Origin: Haliotis asinina
Lineage: Eukaryota > Mollusca > Gastropoda > Lepetellida > Haliotidae
Assembly: GCF_037392515.1 (NCBI RefSeq)
Contig: NC_090287.1
Location: 13,009,001 to 13,073,000, forward strand
DNA: 64,000 bases
Reading direction: 5' to 3'
The position numbers and the translations under genes are program-made. The notes below the pieces were generated by a model. That model saw nothing but the letters and a program-made list of their open reading frames with translations. It made no database searches and was not told the DNA's origin. Shown in pieces: positions 32,401-44,400 of the stretch (its first letter is position 1; the number at the start of each line of letters is the position of its first letter).

Positions 32401-35400
32401 ATAAATACAACATAGCAGGTAAACAGAACATGAAATAGTGTGTCAACATCATAAATACAACATAGCAGGTAAACAGAACATGAAATAGTGTGTCAACATC
32501 ATAAATACAACATAGCAGGTAAACAGAACATGAAATAGTGTGTCAACATCATAAATACAACATAGCAGGTAAACAGAACATGAAATAGTGTGTCAACATC
32601 ATAAATACAACATAGCAGGTGAACAGAACATGAAATAGTGTGTCTACATCATAAATACAACATAGCAGGTAAACAGAACATGAAATAGTGTGTCTACATC
32701 ATAAATCCTACATAGCAGGTAAACAGAACATGAAATAGTGTGTCTACATCATAAATACAACATAGCAGGTAAACAGAACATGAAATAGTGTGTCTACATC
32801 ATAAATACAACATAGCAGGTAAACAGAACATGAAATAGTGTGTCAACATCATAAATACAACATAGCAGGTAAACAACATGAAATAGTGTGTCAACATCAT
32901 AAATACAACATAGCAGGTAAACAGAACATGAAATAGTGTGTCAACATCATAAATACAACATAGCAGGTAAACAGAACATGAAATAGTGTGTCAACATCAT
33001 AAATACAACATAGCAGGTAAACAGAACATGAAATAGTGTGCTTACAGCTGAAAGGAATAGCTGTGTGGATGTTCTTAACAGAAAAAGAAAGTGTCATTAA
33101 TCATTTGAACATCAATTGATAGGATTTGATGTTTTCTGAAGAATTTGTTTCAGAGGGAAACCTGGAATAAATATACATCAGGTAATTTATGTTCTCTTAG
33201 CAGAGAACTCTTTCATATACAAGCATCATCTGTTGTTTTTTTTGTTGTTTTTTTTTCAGGCATATCTTCATCTTCACAGCCCTGAAGCCAACGGCCAGAT
33301 TGCTTATTGAGATGGTGTATACCAAATCTCCTGAAAAAATCAGGCAAGTATGTCTGAAGAAATACTGGTACAGCAGATATATATGTATTGTGTAGTTTCA
33401 GCTGTAAGAATTTATCAATGCATTATAGACTTGATGATGCACAATACCAGTATATCGGATTGATATTTTTGAAATTTACATTACATTTTAAAATTACCCA
33501 GACATTATAACCTCAATGATAATGATTGCTTCTATTATCTTGCTGCCTTTTGTGAAACATACTAAATGTATTGTATATGCTAACATCATACTCACTCTGG
33601 GGTTTTTTTGCAGAATATTTTTCCTTAAAATGAAAAAGTTGTTTGACAAACTATCATTAAAATATTGACACAGTTCACTATTTGGTATGAGGGAGGAGTG
33701 CAGAGAAATGGACAGCCAGGTGTGTGAGAAAACATGGAGAGAGCAGAGCACAGGATAATGAATAAATAACTTTCTTGGCACATGCTTCTTGAACACCTGG
33801 CTGTGCCTTTTCTGCACTCCTCTCACGTAATAAACAGTGAACTGTGTCAATATTTTAATGATAGTTTGTTAAACAACTTTTTTTATTATTAGGACAAAAC
33901 AATTTGCAAAACCTCACAGAGTTGGTATGATGTTTTGATTATGATCAACGTTTCATTGAGTGTATTATGCTTATTAGTTTTCGAGTGACACTGCAATTCA
34001 TCCGTCCGCTTTGAGCCATACAGACTGTAGTCCTTGGTCCTTGCAGGGTGGCAACCTTAAAGTTATGTGACTTATACTCATTTTAGTTATGTAACCACCA
34101 TTTCAGCCATCTCCGAATAGACAGCTTGTCACAGATCCTGCAATGTGCCAACATCATGGCCGGCATCGAGGTTGCTATTGTTGACACTTTACAGGGGCTG
34201 GTTTTGGGGTCAGTGATGGAGAGAATGGGAGGTAATTCATGCTGTTATTTCACATGTAAAATGTGCGTGAGTGTGTGTCAACTTGTCAAATATTGATAGC
34301 TTTAATATAGCTTTAATAGCTTTTGCGATTGACAAATGGAGTTATTTATCAAGATAGAGGTACATGTTTGGAGTCAGTTTGGAGTCTGATGTTTGTGAAA
34401 AATCTTAAGTAGATATCCCAATTAATGTTTTATAGTTATGTCACTAATGTTATGACTTTGGTGATATGGTAGCAATGACTTTTTCTTCTGTGATAACAGA
34501 ACAAAGACTTGTTGAAAACAAAGAGGCTTTGCAGTTTAGTTTTGTATTATTGCAGTGAATTTTATTTTTTAATGACAAGCCATTTTTATCCAGTCATTCT
34601 TCCATGGACCCTTAGTCTGTAATCACATATAATCTCAGCTGACTTGTGTATGTTCCTTATGCTGTACAGGTATAGGGAAGGTTGTCCAGTTCTACCCAGG
34701 GTCAGATCTCAACAGGTACTGAGTTTTTCTGTTTTTTGCGCCACTTTCTGACAATATTCAAGGAATATCAGAAGTCAAGAGTGGAAGAAAGAAAAAATGG
34801 TTATGTGAATAAAATGTATATCAATACCAATTCCCAATCAGTGCTCAATACTGCATCGTGTGATGAAATCTCTTGATAATAGCATCGGTATGGATTACCT
34901 TTCTATAAAATATAGGTATCTGGAAGATCTCAGGAGAAGATTTTGGTATGCAAAATTGTTCTTATCAGATTTATTTCACTGTAAACTTCCAGACTTACAT
35001 TTTTTTCTTTTATTTACTTTTTAACAGGAATGTGTTAAATTTCTTCGACTTCCCATCAGGATTCAAAGACAATTTGTACAATTTTGCACTTAAGAACTTG
35101 TCTGAATTAAAGTCAAGTAGTCAAGGGACTGTTGAGTGCCCAGATACAAAGATGGATACTAAGGAAATGGGAGATAACTCTGGAGAGACAAATTGTGACA
35201 ATAGTAATAAGAGTGGACAAGAATGTGCTGAATGTCCAGATATGAAGATGGAGACTGAAGAGAAGGGAGATAACTCTGGAGAGAAAAGCTGTGACATTAG
35301 TGGTAACAAAGGACAAGAATGTGCTGAATCACCAGATATGAAGATGGCGACTAGTGAGAAGGGAGATAACTCTGGAGAGAAAAAGTGCGATAGTAAGAAC

Positions 35401-38400
35401 AGTGTTCTATGTCAGGACAGTCATGTAAAGGCAGACGGCAGTCTGTCTGGGGAGAAGAGGAAGGGAGATAACTCTGAGGTAACCCATTAACATCAAATGA
35501 AAAATGAGATTTTGCTTTGCCTACATTGTACCTTGTGGAGGAAAGTTAAACATGTTTTCCATGTAGTTAGTTTGTGTTTTGTTGTAGAAAGAAGACAAAA
35601 GATTGGAAAAAGCCAGAATTCAGGAATACGTGAAAACTCTTATTTTACAGAAGGATTTTGACTGGTAAGAATAGGTAGAACAATTACATAAAAATTTACA
35701 GTATCTAGCAAAACATCACTTTCAGTATTTCAGTTATCAGAATTCATTAATTTTGTTTTGTAATAGTTAAACCTCATATTGACCTGGGCCCGCTTGCACA
35801 GAGCAATCTTAGTTACAATCAATCTTAGGCCCCTACAATCAACTTTACAATCACCATACAATTGCCCTAATCCACTTGCACAAAGACGATCTTAAGACAT
35901 CATGGACTCTTCAACTCTTCAACGTTGGACGTAGAAATTTCTTAAACTCGACTCCTGTCTACAGTTGTCTTCAAGTGCGCATAGCATGCAGCGCAAATAC
36001 AATGTGGAACTGGTTACTGCACACAGATGACATTCCTTCTTTAATCGCACCTTGCAGATTTTTCATGACAACAAATATAAAAAAAACAAACAAACAAAAG
36101 AAAAACCCAAACAACCCCAACCCACAAATCTTTGAAGTGAATAATAACGTTGAAGGAAGCGATAACGTAGAAGGTAACATGTATAATCACTCGTACCTCA
36201 AGGGTTATTCTCTATTTTTTCTACATTCTAATTTTTTTATGAACTAAACATGTGATACTGCAACCACAGAAATATCATGTTTTATGCAAATACTGAAATA
36301 CAAACAAATACATTAACAGATTGGGTCTTGAGTTATTGACCTAATAATCATGAAATTAAAAGATAACACATAAATAGAATTTCCTTATGACATAACACCT
36401 AAATGTACCATGATTTGCCAGTGACTGTCAGTTGAACATAGTTTGGCATCGATGTTATTTGGAGTAAAATCCCATATATATCCCACAAGCATTAAATTTG
36501 TAAGGATATGAAAGTGTGACATGACTGTGGGAGTGTTTCTTGATAATTATTTTTTCGCTTTGTTAAAAAAAAAATCACATACCCTAGCTAGTGTATTTTT
36601 CCGTTTGAAAAATACTTGTATTATATTTAAAATATATAGATTAAAACTCTTGTCTCTCGTCAGATTCAATTTTTACAAGTAGAAAAAAACATAATTTTGT
36701 ACTTTATCCAACTGTAGATTATTTCAATGATAAACTAAGACAAAATCATTAACCGAAAAGAAATATGTGGATATCTGTTCTGTCACTACAGAACATGCAT
36801 TGTATTTGGGCATGGCAGATTTTATGGCAACGGCATAATCTACAAAGGGAAACCACTCCCATCTTGCGTAAAAACTAAAATTAGCTGCCCTTGAGTTATT
36901 GAAAAGGTCATGGCCACTGCTAATCGCATGTAGACCCCCTTCGTTAGATCTACTATCCTTTCTTTGTTTATCAAAAAGGTATGGTGTTCATACTTTTCCC
37001 AACACTGAACCGGGTGAGAATTGTACTCTATGATATCGACTCGATAATGATGTTGTTCACTACCGCAAATAACGATATTTCTGACGTTAAATCGATGTTG
37101 CATTCTCTGTGTCGCTGAAGTGTCAAGGCGAATCATACAGTATTATGCAATATGAAAGCAATCCCCAAACGTAGAGCTAATTATTTGCGTGAAATTGACA
37201 CCAACTTGGACGCCATTTTGCTACTGACTACAATGATCTTAGCTCCTTACAATTGGTTCCGACCAATTGTAAGTTTTGATTGTAACTTACAATGATCTTA
37301 GCCTACAATTGCTTTGTGCTAGTGGATGGCGATTGTAGCCGAAGCCTAAGATCGTGATCTTAAGGATTTACAATAATTGTAGCTCTAAGATCGTTTTGTG
37401 CAAGTGGGCCCTGGATCTCATCTTAGTATTTCACCTTCAAGCTCTTGGTATACCAACCAGTGCAGAATCTGTATAAGAAAAACATTCTAGGAATTAATCT
37501 ATAGTGTCTAAGGTTAATGTTCAGTATAATCAAATGATAATGGTAGCTTCTTTGTCTACAGTTTGATTGTGGCCTGCAAGCACCACCCGACACCTATAGT
37601 CCTGGCACTGCTGGAATATGTTGCCCCATCGAGGCCGGTTGTGGTGTACTCATCTTACAAAGAGGTATCTTTTCTGCCAGACTGACCTCAAGGCTGTTCA
37701 TTATCCTTGCTACATGTTTAGCAGGGTATTGATATGTGCTTTGTCATTGCACATTTGTCTTTTTCAGAGCAGAACTTTAAAACCTTTCAGTATTTCTTCA
37801 ATAAACTTAGCACATGCAGGTGAACTGATGCCTTTTGGTAGTCTTGGATTTGATTAAAATATGGCAACAAATTTGACCTTGACTAAACGTGTTAGTGCTC
37901 TTGTCAGGAGCTGAAGTTTAAAACTGTTGAATATCTTCACCAAACCTTGACAGATAGATAGATTTTGTGATGAACTGGTGCCCTTTGGTAGTTTTGGATT
38001 CCTGATTATAATATTTTTGGCATTTCCATGGCAACACATTTGACTTTGACTGAAATTGGTGTTGGTGCTCTTTTACAGAACCAAACTTAAAACCTTTGAA
38101 TACTCTCCTTCCACTTAGCAGTACAGTCACTGTCTTGGTTGACACATACCAGTTGTGTAGATCGATGCTCATACTGTTGATCACAGGGTTTTCATGTGCA
38201 GATTCTCTTATTTACAGACTGCTTCCATATAGAGGGAAGATTGCTGAGTGTGGCATAAAACTAAACTCACCCACTCACTCACTCACTCACTGCTATATAC
38301 ACACCAACACATTTGACCCAGTGATAACTTGTTGACCATTCATGAAGAGTATTTTGCCATTGTGGGGGGAGTTTGGTGACCTTGTCTTCTTGTTCTTGTA

Positions 38401-39670
38401 ACTAACTAGGGTATCAAGTGGTCCAAACTGTGGTCAATATGACTGTATTGGGTGATCATGCGAAACAATGTATTGTACCTCTACAGCATTGAAGAATGCT
38501 CCCAGTATCAGGAATGATAAACCAAGGCTGACAAGTAACACTGAGATTATGAAAGAAAAATCAAAGTAACACCCTTTAAAACTGTAAATTCAGACTCCTC
38601 TGTTGCTGGCTAAATATGAAGAGAACCTCACAAAAGCAAATCATAGTGGTCATGTTTCTTGGAAGACGTTCTTTGATCTCACCCAAGTAGTAAGTCCTGT
38701 GGAAGGCAATATTTGAGGAGGACCTCTTAAAAAAGATGGAGTAATTGTTAGGCTTAACATGCCAATAATTTGCATTTTATCGTTTGCTGTAGAAATTGAA
38801 AGTTATTTCATATGTAGTATTTCATAAGGTACCTCTAGCCCTATTGGTCTGTAAGTCAATGATGTTTTGTCTGATGCAGGCACTGATGGTCTGTAAGTCA
38901 ATGATGTTTTGTCTGATGCAGACACTGATGGTCTGTGAGTCAATGATGTTTTGTCTGATGCAGGCACTGATGGTCTGTAAGTCAATGATGTTTTGTCTGA
39001 TGCAGGCACTGATGGTCTGTGAGTCTATGATGTTTTGTCTGATGCAGGCACTGATGGACTGCTACAACTGTGTGAGGGAGCGAGGTGGTGCACTGAATCT
39101 CCGACTGACCGAAACATGGTACAGAGAATACCAGGTAGGAGACTGTTGGGGTTACCAGGGGTTAAAGTCAGGGGAATGTGTATTTTCACAAGACCAAGTG
39201 TTGTCATCAAATTGTCATGTACCTAATACAGTATTTGTATCGTGGCTCTGGACATGAAGATACAAACTGCTTGTTTTATGGATGGGGCATGGCATATATT
39301 TCTCTCTGATGGCTCACTTAGCCTGTACACACCCTGATGCAGATGATATTGAGATGGGGGACAACTCAGTAACTGTACAGCATACCTGCACTTCTAGTTC
39401 ACAATCACCATAACTATATAAGTATGCAGTTGATCGGGAATTGGGGCGTGGGATCATTCACTCCACAACCTATGTACATGAAATGATTATAAATGATCAC
39501 ATGACCTCATTTCTCTGGCTGAAATATGCTAGTGTGATGTAAAACCCTCTCAACTCAACTCAACTCCTTCACTGTATGTCCAAAAGGTACTGCCAGCTCG
39601 GACTCACCCAACTATGCAGATGACAGGTACCGGTGGATACCTTTTGACATTCACCACGGTCAGTCGCTAG
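29457..39670 (+). CDS. TRMT6: tRNA (adenine-58-N1)-methyltransferase non-catalytic subunit TRM6
   Basis: Twelve exons: 29457-29539, 30595-30743, 31247-31353, 31470-31561, 33260-33343, 34107-34231, 34670-34715, 35028-35478, 35588-35664, 37562-37664, 39048-39134, 39587-39670. Phases agree throughout and give 495 residues, close to the 497 of human TRMT6. Conserved stretches include DGKKGEEIIQELI, FTALKPTARLL, LQGLVLGSVMERMGG, QFYPGSDLN, LLEYVAPSRPVVVYS and RERGGALNLRLTETW. TRM6 pairs with the catalytic TRMT61A in the nucleus to make 1-methyladenosine at tRNA position 58; it has the Rossmann-like fold but lacks the cofactor site. Residues about 245-380 are an acidic repeat-bearing linker in exon 8. 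Intron 5 uses a GC donor, exon 3 has a tandem CAGCAG acceptor, and the exon 11 acceptor lies in a 42-bp tandem array. Introns 4, 5 and 9 hold a minisatellite, a foldback element and a TIR transposon. Confidence 0.97.
31687..33040. repeat. 50-bp minisatellite, about 27 copies (TRMT6 intron 4)
   Basis: Head-to-tail 50-bp units (TGTCTACATCATAAATACAA then CATAGCAGGTAAACAGAACA then TGAAATAGTG). Units differ mainly at two places: CTACATC versus CAACATC, and AATACAA versus AATCCTA. One unit has a short deletion near 32875. There are no unique spacers, so this is a satellite and not CRISPR-like. Confidence 0.97.
33628..33893. repeat. Foldback element, about 265 bp (TRMT6 intron 5)
   Basis: Arms of about 100 bases, AAAGTTGTTTGACAAACTAT...AATATTGACACAGTTCACT...GAGGAGTGCAGA...CAGCCAGGTGT, are repeated in reverse from about 33790. 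The loop is non-coding. Family unknown. Confidence 0.88.
35135..35478 (+). repeat. In-frame coding repeats in TRMT6 exon 8
   Basis: The linker contains three to four copies of a unit of about 33-34 codons with the pattern PDxKMxTxEKGDNSGE, C-D, then GQECAE; a last partial copy ends GEKRKGDNSE. The unit is a tandem DNA repeat of about 100 bases and keeps the frame. The repeats lie in a region that varies strongly in length and sequence among TRM6 proteins. Confidence 0.85.
35786..37411. mobile_element. TIR DNA transposon, about 1.6 kb (TRMT6 intron 9)
   Basis: Inverted ends GGGCCCGCTTGCACAGAG and GGGCCCACTTGCACAAAA (reverse strand), followed on both sides by repeated ATCTTAG / TACAATTG subterminal motifs. 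No clear target-site duplication. The interior has only a minus-strand 98-codon open frame (36840-37136) that I do not recognise and no transposase motif, so it looks non-autonomous. PIF/Harbinger is possible from the GGGCCC-type end. Confidence 0.75.
38125..38290 (-). repeat. SINE (family A), reverse (TRMT6 intron 10)
   Basis: TTGACACATACCAGTTGTGT, AGATCGATGCTCATACTGTT, GATCACAGGGTTTTCATGTG and AACTAAACTCACCCACTCAC with a CACTCACTCACT tail. Degenerate in the middle. Confidence 0.75.
38846..39055 (+). repeat. Five 42-bp units that copy the exon 11 splice acceptor of TRMT6
   Basis: Units start at 38846, 38888, 38930, 38972 and 39014. Each holds GGTCTGTAAGTC (a donor-like GTAAGT or GTGAGT) and TTTTGTCTGATGCAG followed by GCACTGATGG, which is the true acceptor and first bases of exon 11. 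The last unit contains the acceptor used at 39047/39048. All five keep the TRMT6 frame open. Confidence 0.92.
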
Positions 39671-40561
39671 GTCAGCACCAGGAAGAATGTGCAGCATTAA
39701 CCCACCATCAAAGACTTACAGCAGGCACCTGCCTAATTGGATCCCAGTTATAAGAAACATATGAGTATGCAAATATGTTCTGACATGACAAATTATGGAC
39801 TAGAAAAGCTAGCTGTAGTCAACCAGTGTCGAATTGCCAGAAAGATAATGATCAGACATCCAGGAGCATGATGTTGTTTTAGTAGGCTCTGTCACAGTGC
39901 GAACAAACTTTTACACTATCTGATTTCAGTCACAATCAGGACCATGGTGTACATTCCTAACTAGGCGCTTTCTAAACTAGAAATATGGATGTATATAGAG
40001 GATATTTTATTCGTGCCCGTGTCATACTGTGTTTACAATACGAGTGCCTAAATGTTTCCCGAGCAAGTGTCACATTTAGGCACAAGTGTTGGAACATAGT
40101 ATATTATGGGCACGAATATAATATTTTGTTGATTACCAAAGTCAAAATACACCCAAATCTCCTTTCAAGCATAGGATAGCTACCCACCGTCTCCGCATGT
40201 AGACCGCAAGATGAACCGTGATGTCATAGCACTGTTTATGACGTCATGTCACCATGACAATGTAATATTTTGCCCTAGGGCATCATATGAACCCCAGTTT
40301 GTTCGCCATCATAGGTAATAATATCTTTTATCATGAATGCATGATTGTCTCCGTGCTGACATAATTGTCTTAACAACCTTCCCTGTTAAGATCATCATAT
40401 GAGTAAAAACTGAAGGTGTGAAACAAAAATATCTATATCATGTGTTGTTGTTTATGAAGAACCATCTTGCGCCATACTCACTTATGTTTATGAACTCCAA
40501 ATATATTTGCCCACCAGTCTGGTTCTCCACAATGACCATCTGACTGTATGGTTCAGTTCAG
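39671..40561. other. 3' flank of TRMT6; one small MITE-like repeat
   Basis: Contains a likely MITE of about 125 bases (about 40004-40130) with inverted ATTCGTGCCC / GGGCACGAATATAATATTTT ends. Otherwise no gene or RNA is seen. Confidence 0.5.
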
Positions 40562-40722
40562 CTATTGAGTGACGTTAGTTTTATGCTACTTTTAGCTGTA
40601 TTCCAGCTATATCACAGCTGGGAACACTAGAAATGGGTTTCACACATTTTACCCATTTGGGGAATTAAACCTGGGCCCTTGCATGACGAGCGGATGCTTT
40701 AACCACTCAGTTTTGCTCTAGA
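40562..40722 (-). repeat. tRNA-derived SINE (family B), reverse
   Basis: GTTAGTTTTATGCTACTTTT, GTATTCCAGCTATATCACAG, GACACTAGAAATGGG-like block, GGGGAATTAAACCTGGGCCC (B-box side) and GACGAGCGGATGCTTTAACC. Reverse orientation relative to the element at 6660. Confidence 0.85.
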
Positions 40723-41294
40723 CATACTCTTGCTCACAGACAATAACCACTTATTACAATACTGCATCACCTCTGATTCATTGCTAGATATTTATGCAGT
40801 TGTTGTATTATGTATGTTGTTACGCTATTTGTTTCCAACATTACAGCAATATCATTGGAGGCATTACCAGCAAGTTTGTTTGAAATGTGTAGTTTCATGC
40901 AGAATGGAACACTTCAGAGTGTTGAATGAAAGCAGAGCAAAACCCTGCTCACTCACTCAATCTAACATATCATATGCATCAAAATAACACGCACCCAAGT
41001 GAGTTTTGAATATACCTTTATTAATATAGTTCATGGAGTAAGTAAAAACAAAAATTCATAAGTTTATTATATTAACCCTGTCTGAATTTCTACAAGCATG
41101 CAAAATGAAGAACAGTTTGAAATATTTCAAGTGAAGAAACTATCTGACCAGAACCATGTCCACAAACAATCATCACCATTCTCATACTTCAGGTGTATGT
41201 CTCCAACTTGCTCCATGCTTTCCTCAACACTGACACTGAAACAATTTGACCTTCACATGAACCCTCAAGGGAGGTGACCCCACCACAAACATGT

Positions 41295-41465
41295 CGGTGA
41301 ATGAGTGAGTGTAGTTACACTGGATACACTCAGTATTCTAGCATTATCACAGCAGGAGACACCACAAATGGGCTTCCCACATTAAGCCCACATGTGGGGA
41401 GTTGAATCCGGGTCTTGGGCGTGACGAGCGAACGCTTTAACCATAAGGCTACCCCACTGCTCCGA
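41295..41465 (-). repeat. tRNA-derived SINE (family B), reverse
   Basis: GTGAATGAGTGAGTG head, GACACCACAAATGGGCTTCC, GGGGAGTTGAATCCGGGTCT, GACGAGCGAACGCTTTAACC and AAGGCTACCCCACTGCTCC. Close to full length. Confidence 0.88.
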
Positions 41466-44400
41466 ACATGTCGGTAGTCACCTAGGGTTAGTGTTAAGGT
41501 ATAAAAGGCACATACACAACTGGGCTTTCATGATGATCAATCAATAAGGAACTTTAAATAACTTTTTGGCACACAAATATGTAACTGGCCTCTTTGTCAA
41601 TACATATACAACTGTTTCATTATTATTACTGAATGCTGATTTGTTATTTTTGGTTTCGTTTGTTTATTCAACATCATGACATTCTGCAAACGTATAACTA
41701 AACACATCACATGAAGATAGAATCAAGTTGAGACAAAGGTAGACAACTTTTTATCCCACCAAAGTCATCAACTGATTTGCCTCTCAAGGGACAAGGAGGA
41801 CTATTTAAAATTGAGCCTCTGATGAGATGTCAAAATGTTACCATACCAAGCAGTGATACAAGTCTGTTCCTGAATTAATCCAGTTATCATTCAACCTGAT
41901 GTCTGTACATTCACAGCAACCATTTGTAAATAAGGCCTTAGAAAGTCTGGGTTTTCAAAAAACACCATAATCACACCAATAAAACCTCAACCTGGCACTA
42001 AGCATTTGTTTCCAAACTGACACCAGAAAACAAATAGAGGCCATAACTTGGAAACCTGTATGTAGAACAGACAGAGCTTAAATATGTGAATATAGTTTTG
42101 CTTACATACCTGGATTTCACTTAACATATGATATTCAAAAATGAAGTATTTTTAAACCAGAACCTTTGATTTTTACATGAGCTTACATGGGCGAACATGA
42201 CATTACGAATGTTACTATCAAACATGAATATATACAAGCTTTCACCTTAAAAAATATTCCAATATGGGCATTGAGTAACATATCGAGATCTTACAGACTA
42301 ATAACAGAATAGACTAAATTCAGTGGTGCAACAGAGCCTGTATATAAATGAGTAAATTAAAACATATAAATAACTAAAAGAATAAAAGAAGCATAAAAAC
42401 ATGGCACAAGAATACAAAACAAATATTGCACAGAATGAAAAATCTGACTGGCCATAGCCATAAAGGGAGACTACTCTCACAGACAGCTGTCCTAGCAGTT
42501 TGACCCAAGGTTACTTTCTTTGCCAGAAACGTACAAGGATATTGTCCTCATTTTCTTGACTGCTTATGGTTGATTATTCAGATAATCCAGTCACAGATAG
42601 GAGTTTCATGTCCCCATCTAAAGGTCTCTCTAAACTCACATGGTATGTAATCTGATTTGCTGATAAGCATGAATTCAATGACCTTTCAGCATGCATACAT
42701 AATTTTTACCTTGACTTTAGGAAGGTGATGAAAAACTGGAATGAACTGTACAAGATTCTTCCCGAGAGCCAAGAAAATGTAATGATGTATTTGCGACAGC
42801 AGAAAAAAATCCATTCCAATTAATCAAGTTCTTTTCATTTATGTGAAAACCTTGTAAGAGGAATGGACGTTTAGTCATTTAAACCTGACGTAAAATAAAT
42901 ATATGGTGTAGAACTAGTAAGGATAGTCATCAAAACAGAATTGGCATTTACATGCATTTACATTACAACTGTTGATATATATATATATTGGACAAAATAA
43001 GTTAGGGATATGGGTATTTTTATGATTGATATTTTATCAGTGTATCAGTGAGCAGATAGATCATTATTCATAATTTCAAAATTTACATACATGTATATCC
43101 CTAACTACTTTTGTCCAGTATATATAGCAAACAAACCATATTGCTGTATCCAACTATCAAGTTAAAACACACACAGACAACATAGTTTAAACACACTGTG
43201 AAGAGTAGTCTCCCCTAAGCAATTAATAAATATTTCAATGAACTGTACTTGTTCCAGACATGGGTCAAGCACTTGCTTTCCTAGTCTCAATATGAAGGCG
43301 GCCTGATTAACAACAATTTTCAAACCAACACTTTCAATATTGTCAAAGAAATGTAACTTTTAAAAGTACTTCAGACAGATAAGAACAAACAAAATGAAAG
43401 GCCCAATGCAGCACTTTGAGCAAGGCGGGCCATCCCTGCCAATGGACACATCAAGAACAATTTCATTAATATCAGATCAATAACTCAAATGCTTTGCTTT
43501 TAAGCCCAATCTTTTTGCTCTTGAGCCAATCAAATGTCAGTTTTTCTGAACAGTTTTGCTCAAAACAATTTGGTTATTGATGCGACTGTGTTCATATTCA
43601 AATGAGTGTTCTAACGTATCAAAATGGAAACAATTGTGCTACTGTTATGGAATACAATTTCTCGAACCTTCCATTAAAATAGGCTTCCGAGATACAGAAA
43701 TCAGATACACTGTTTCACATGCTGCACTTGAACACTGCAGACGTAAAATGTCTTGATGCTCATTTGCCTGTAAGAAATTTGTTGAAAGATGTTAGATCTT
43801 CAAGCAGACAAAGCATGAATGTAACAGATCTGAACAAGAGTGTCTACTGGTCTGGTCTAGTTTTGATCTCTGATAAACCACAGAGGATATGCTTGCCTCT
43901 GGGACATGTCAATAAGACAATAACACAAGATACAAATCTAAATGTACTGCATATCCATCATCCAGATAATCAAACTAGGGTGATATCACCTGTTAAACCC
44001 CTGCACCATGTCACATGGGGTTGACTCAGTGATTATGAGAGTCTGACATTTGACAGATACTAGTGTGTGAAATGATACTACTGTAGAAAAGACTAGTGGT
44101 TATTAATACACAACATTGATGAACTGGTCACTTCAGGCAATGTGTCCCAGTCTCTAACTGAATCAATTTCCAGTCTTGTTGACCAATCAAAACATTGCAC
44201 TGGAAACCTGATGTATAACAATGATAACATTAACAATAATGAGTACATATATATTGATTCCACAAACTTGTATTCTGACTGTGCAATAACTTCATTTCCC
44301 CAATCAATGGATCAGAGAACTCTTAAAAGTCATTCTCAGCTCCCCTGGGAATCTACAGCCCAATCACCAAGAGGTGCTAGGTGTCAACAGCCATAAAACC

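Noticed and set aside
31687-33040. CRISPR-like array of direct repeats
   Set aside because: The 50-bp units are contiguous without unique spacers and lie in an animal intron.
36840-37136. 98-codon minus-strand open frame within the TIR element in TRMT6 intron 9
   Set aside because: No transposase or DNA-binding motif can be seen; too short and unsupported to call a gene.
38803-39009. Minus-strand repeat open frame (SVPASDKTSLTYR units)
   Set aside because: Antisense translation of the 42-bp array in TRMT6.
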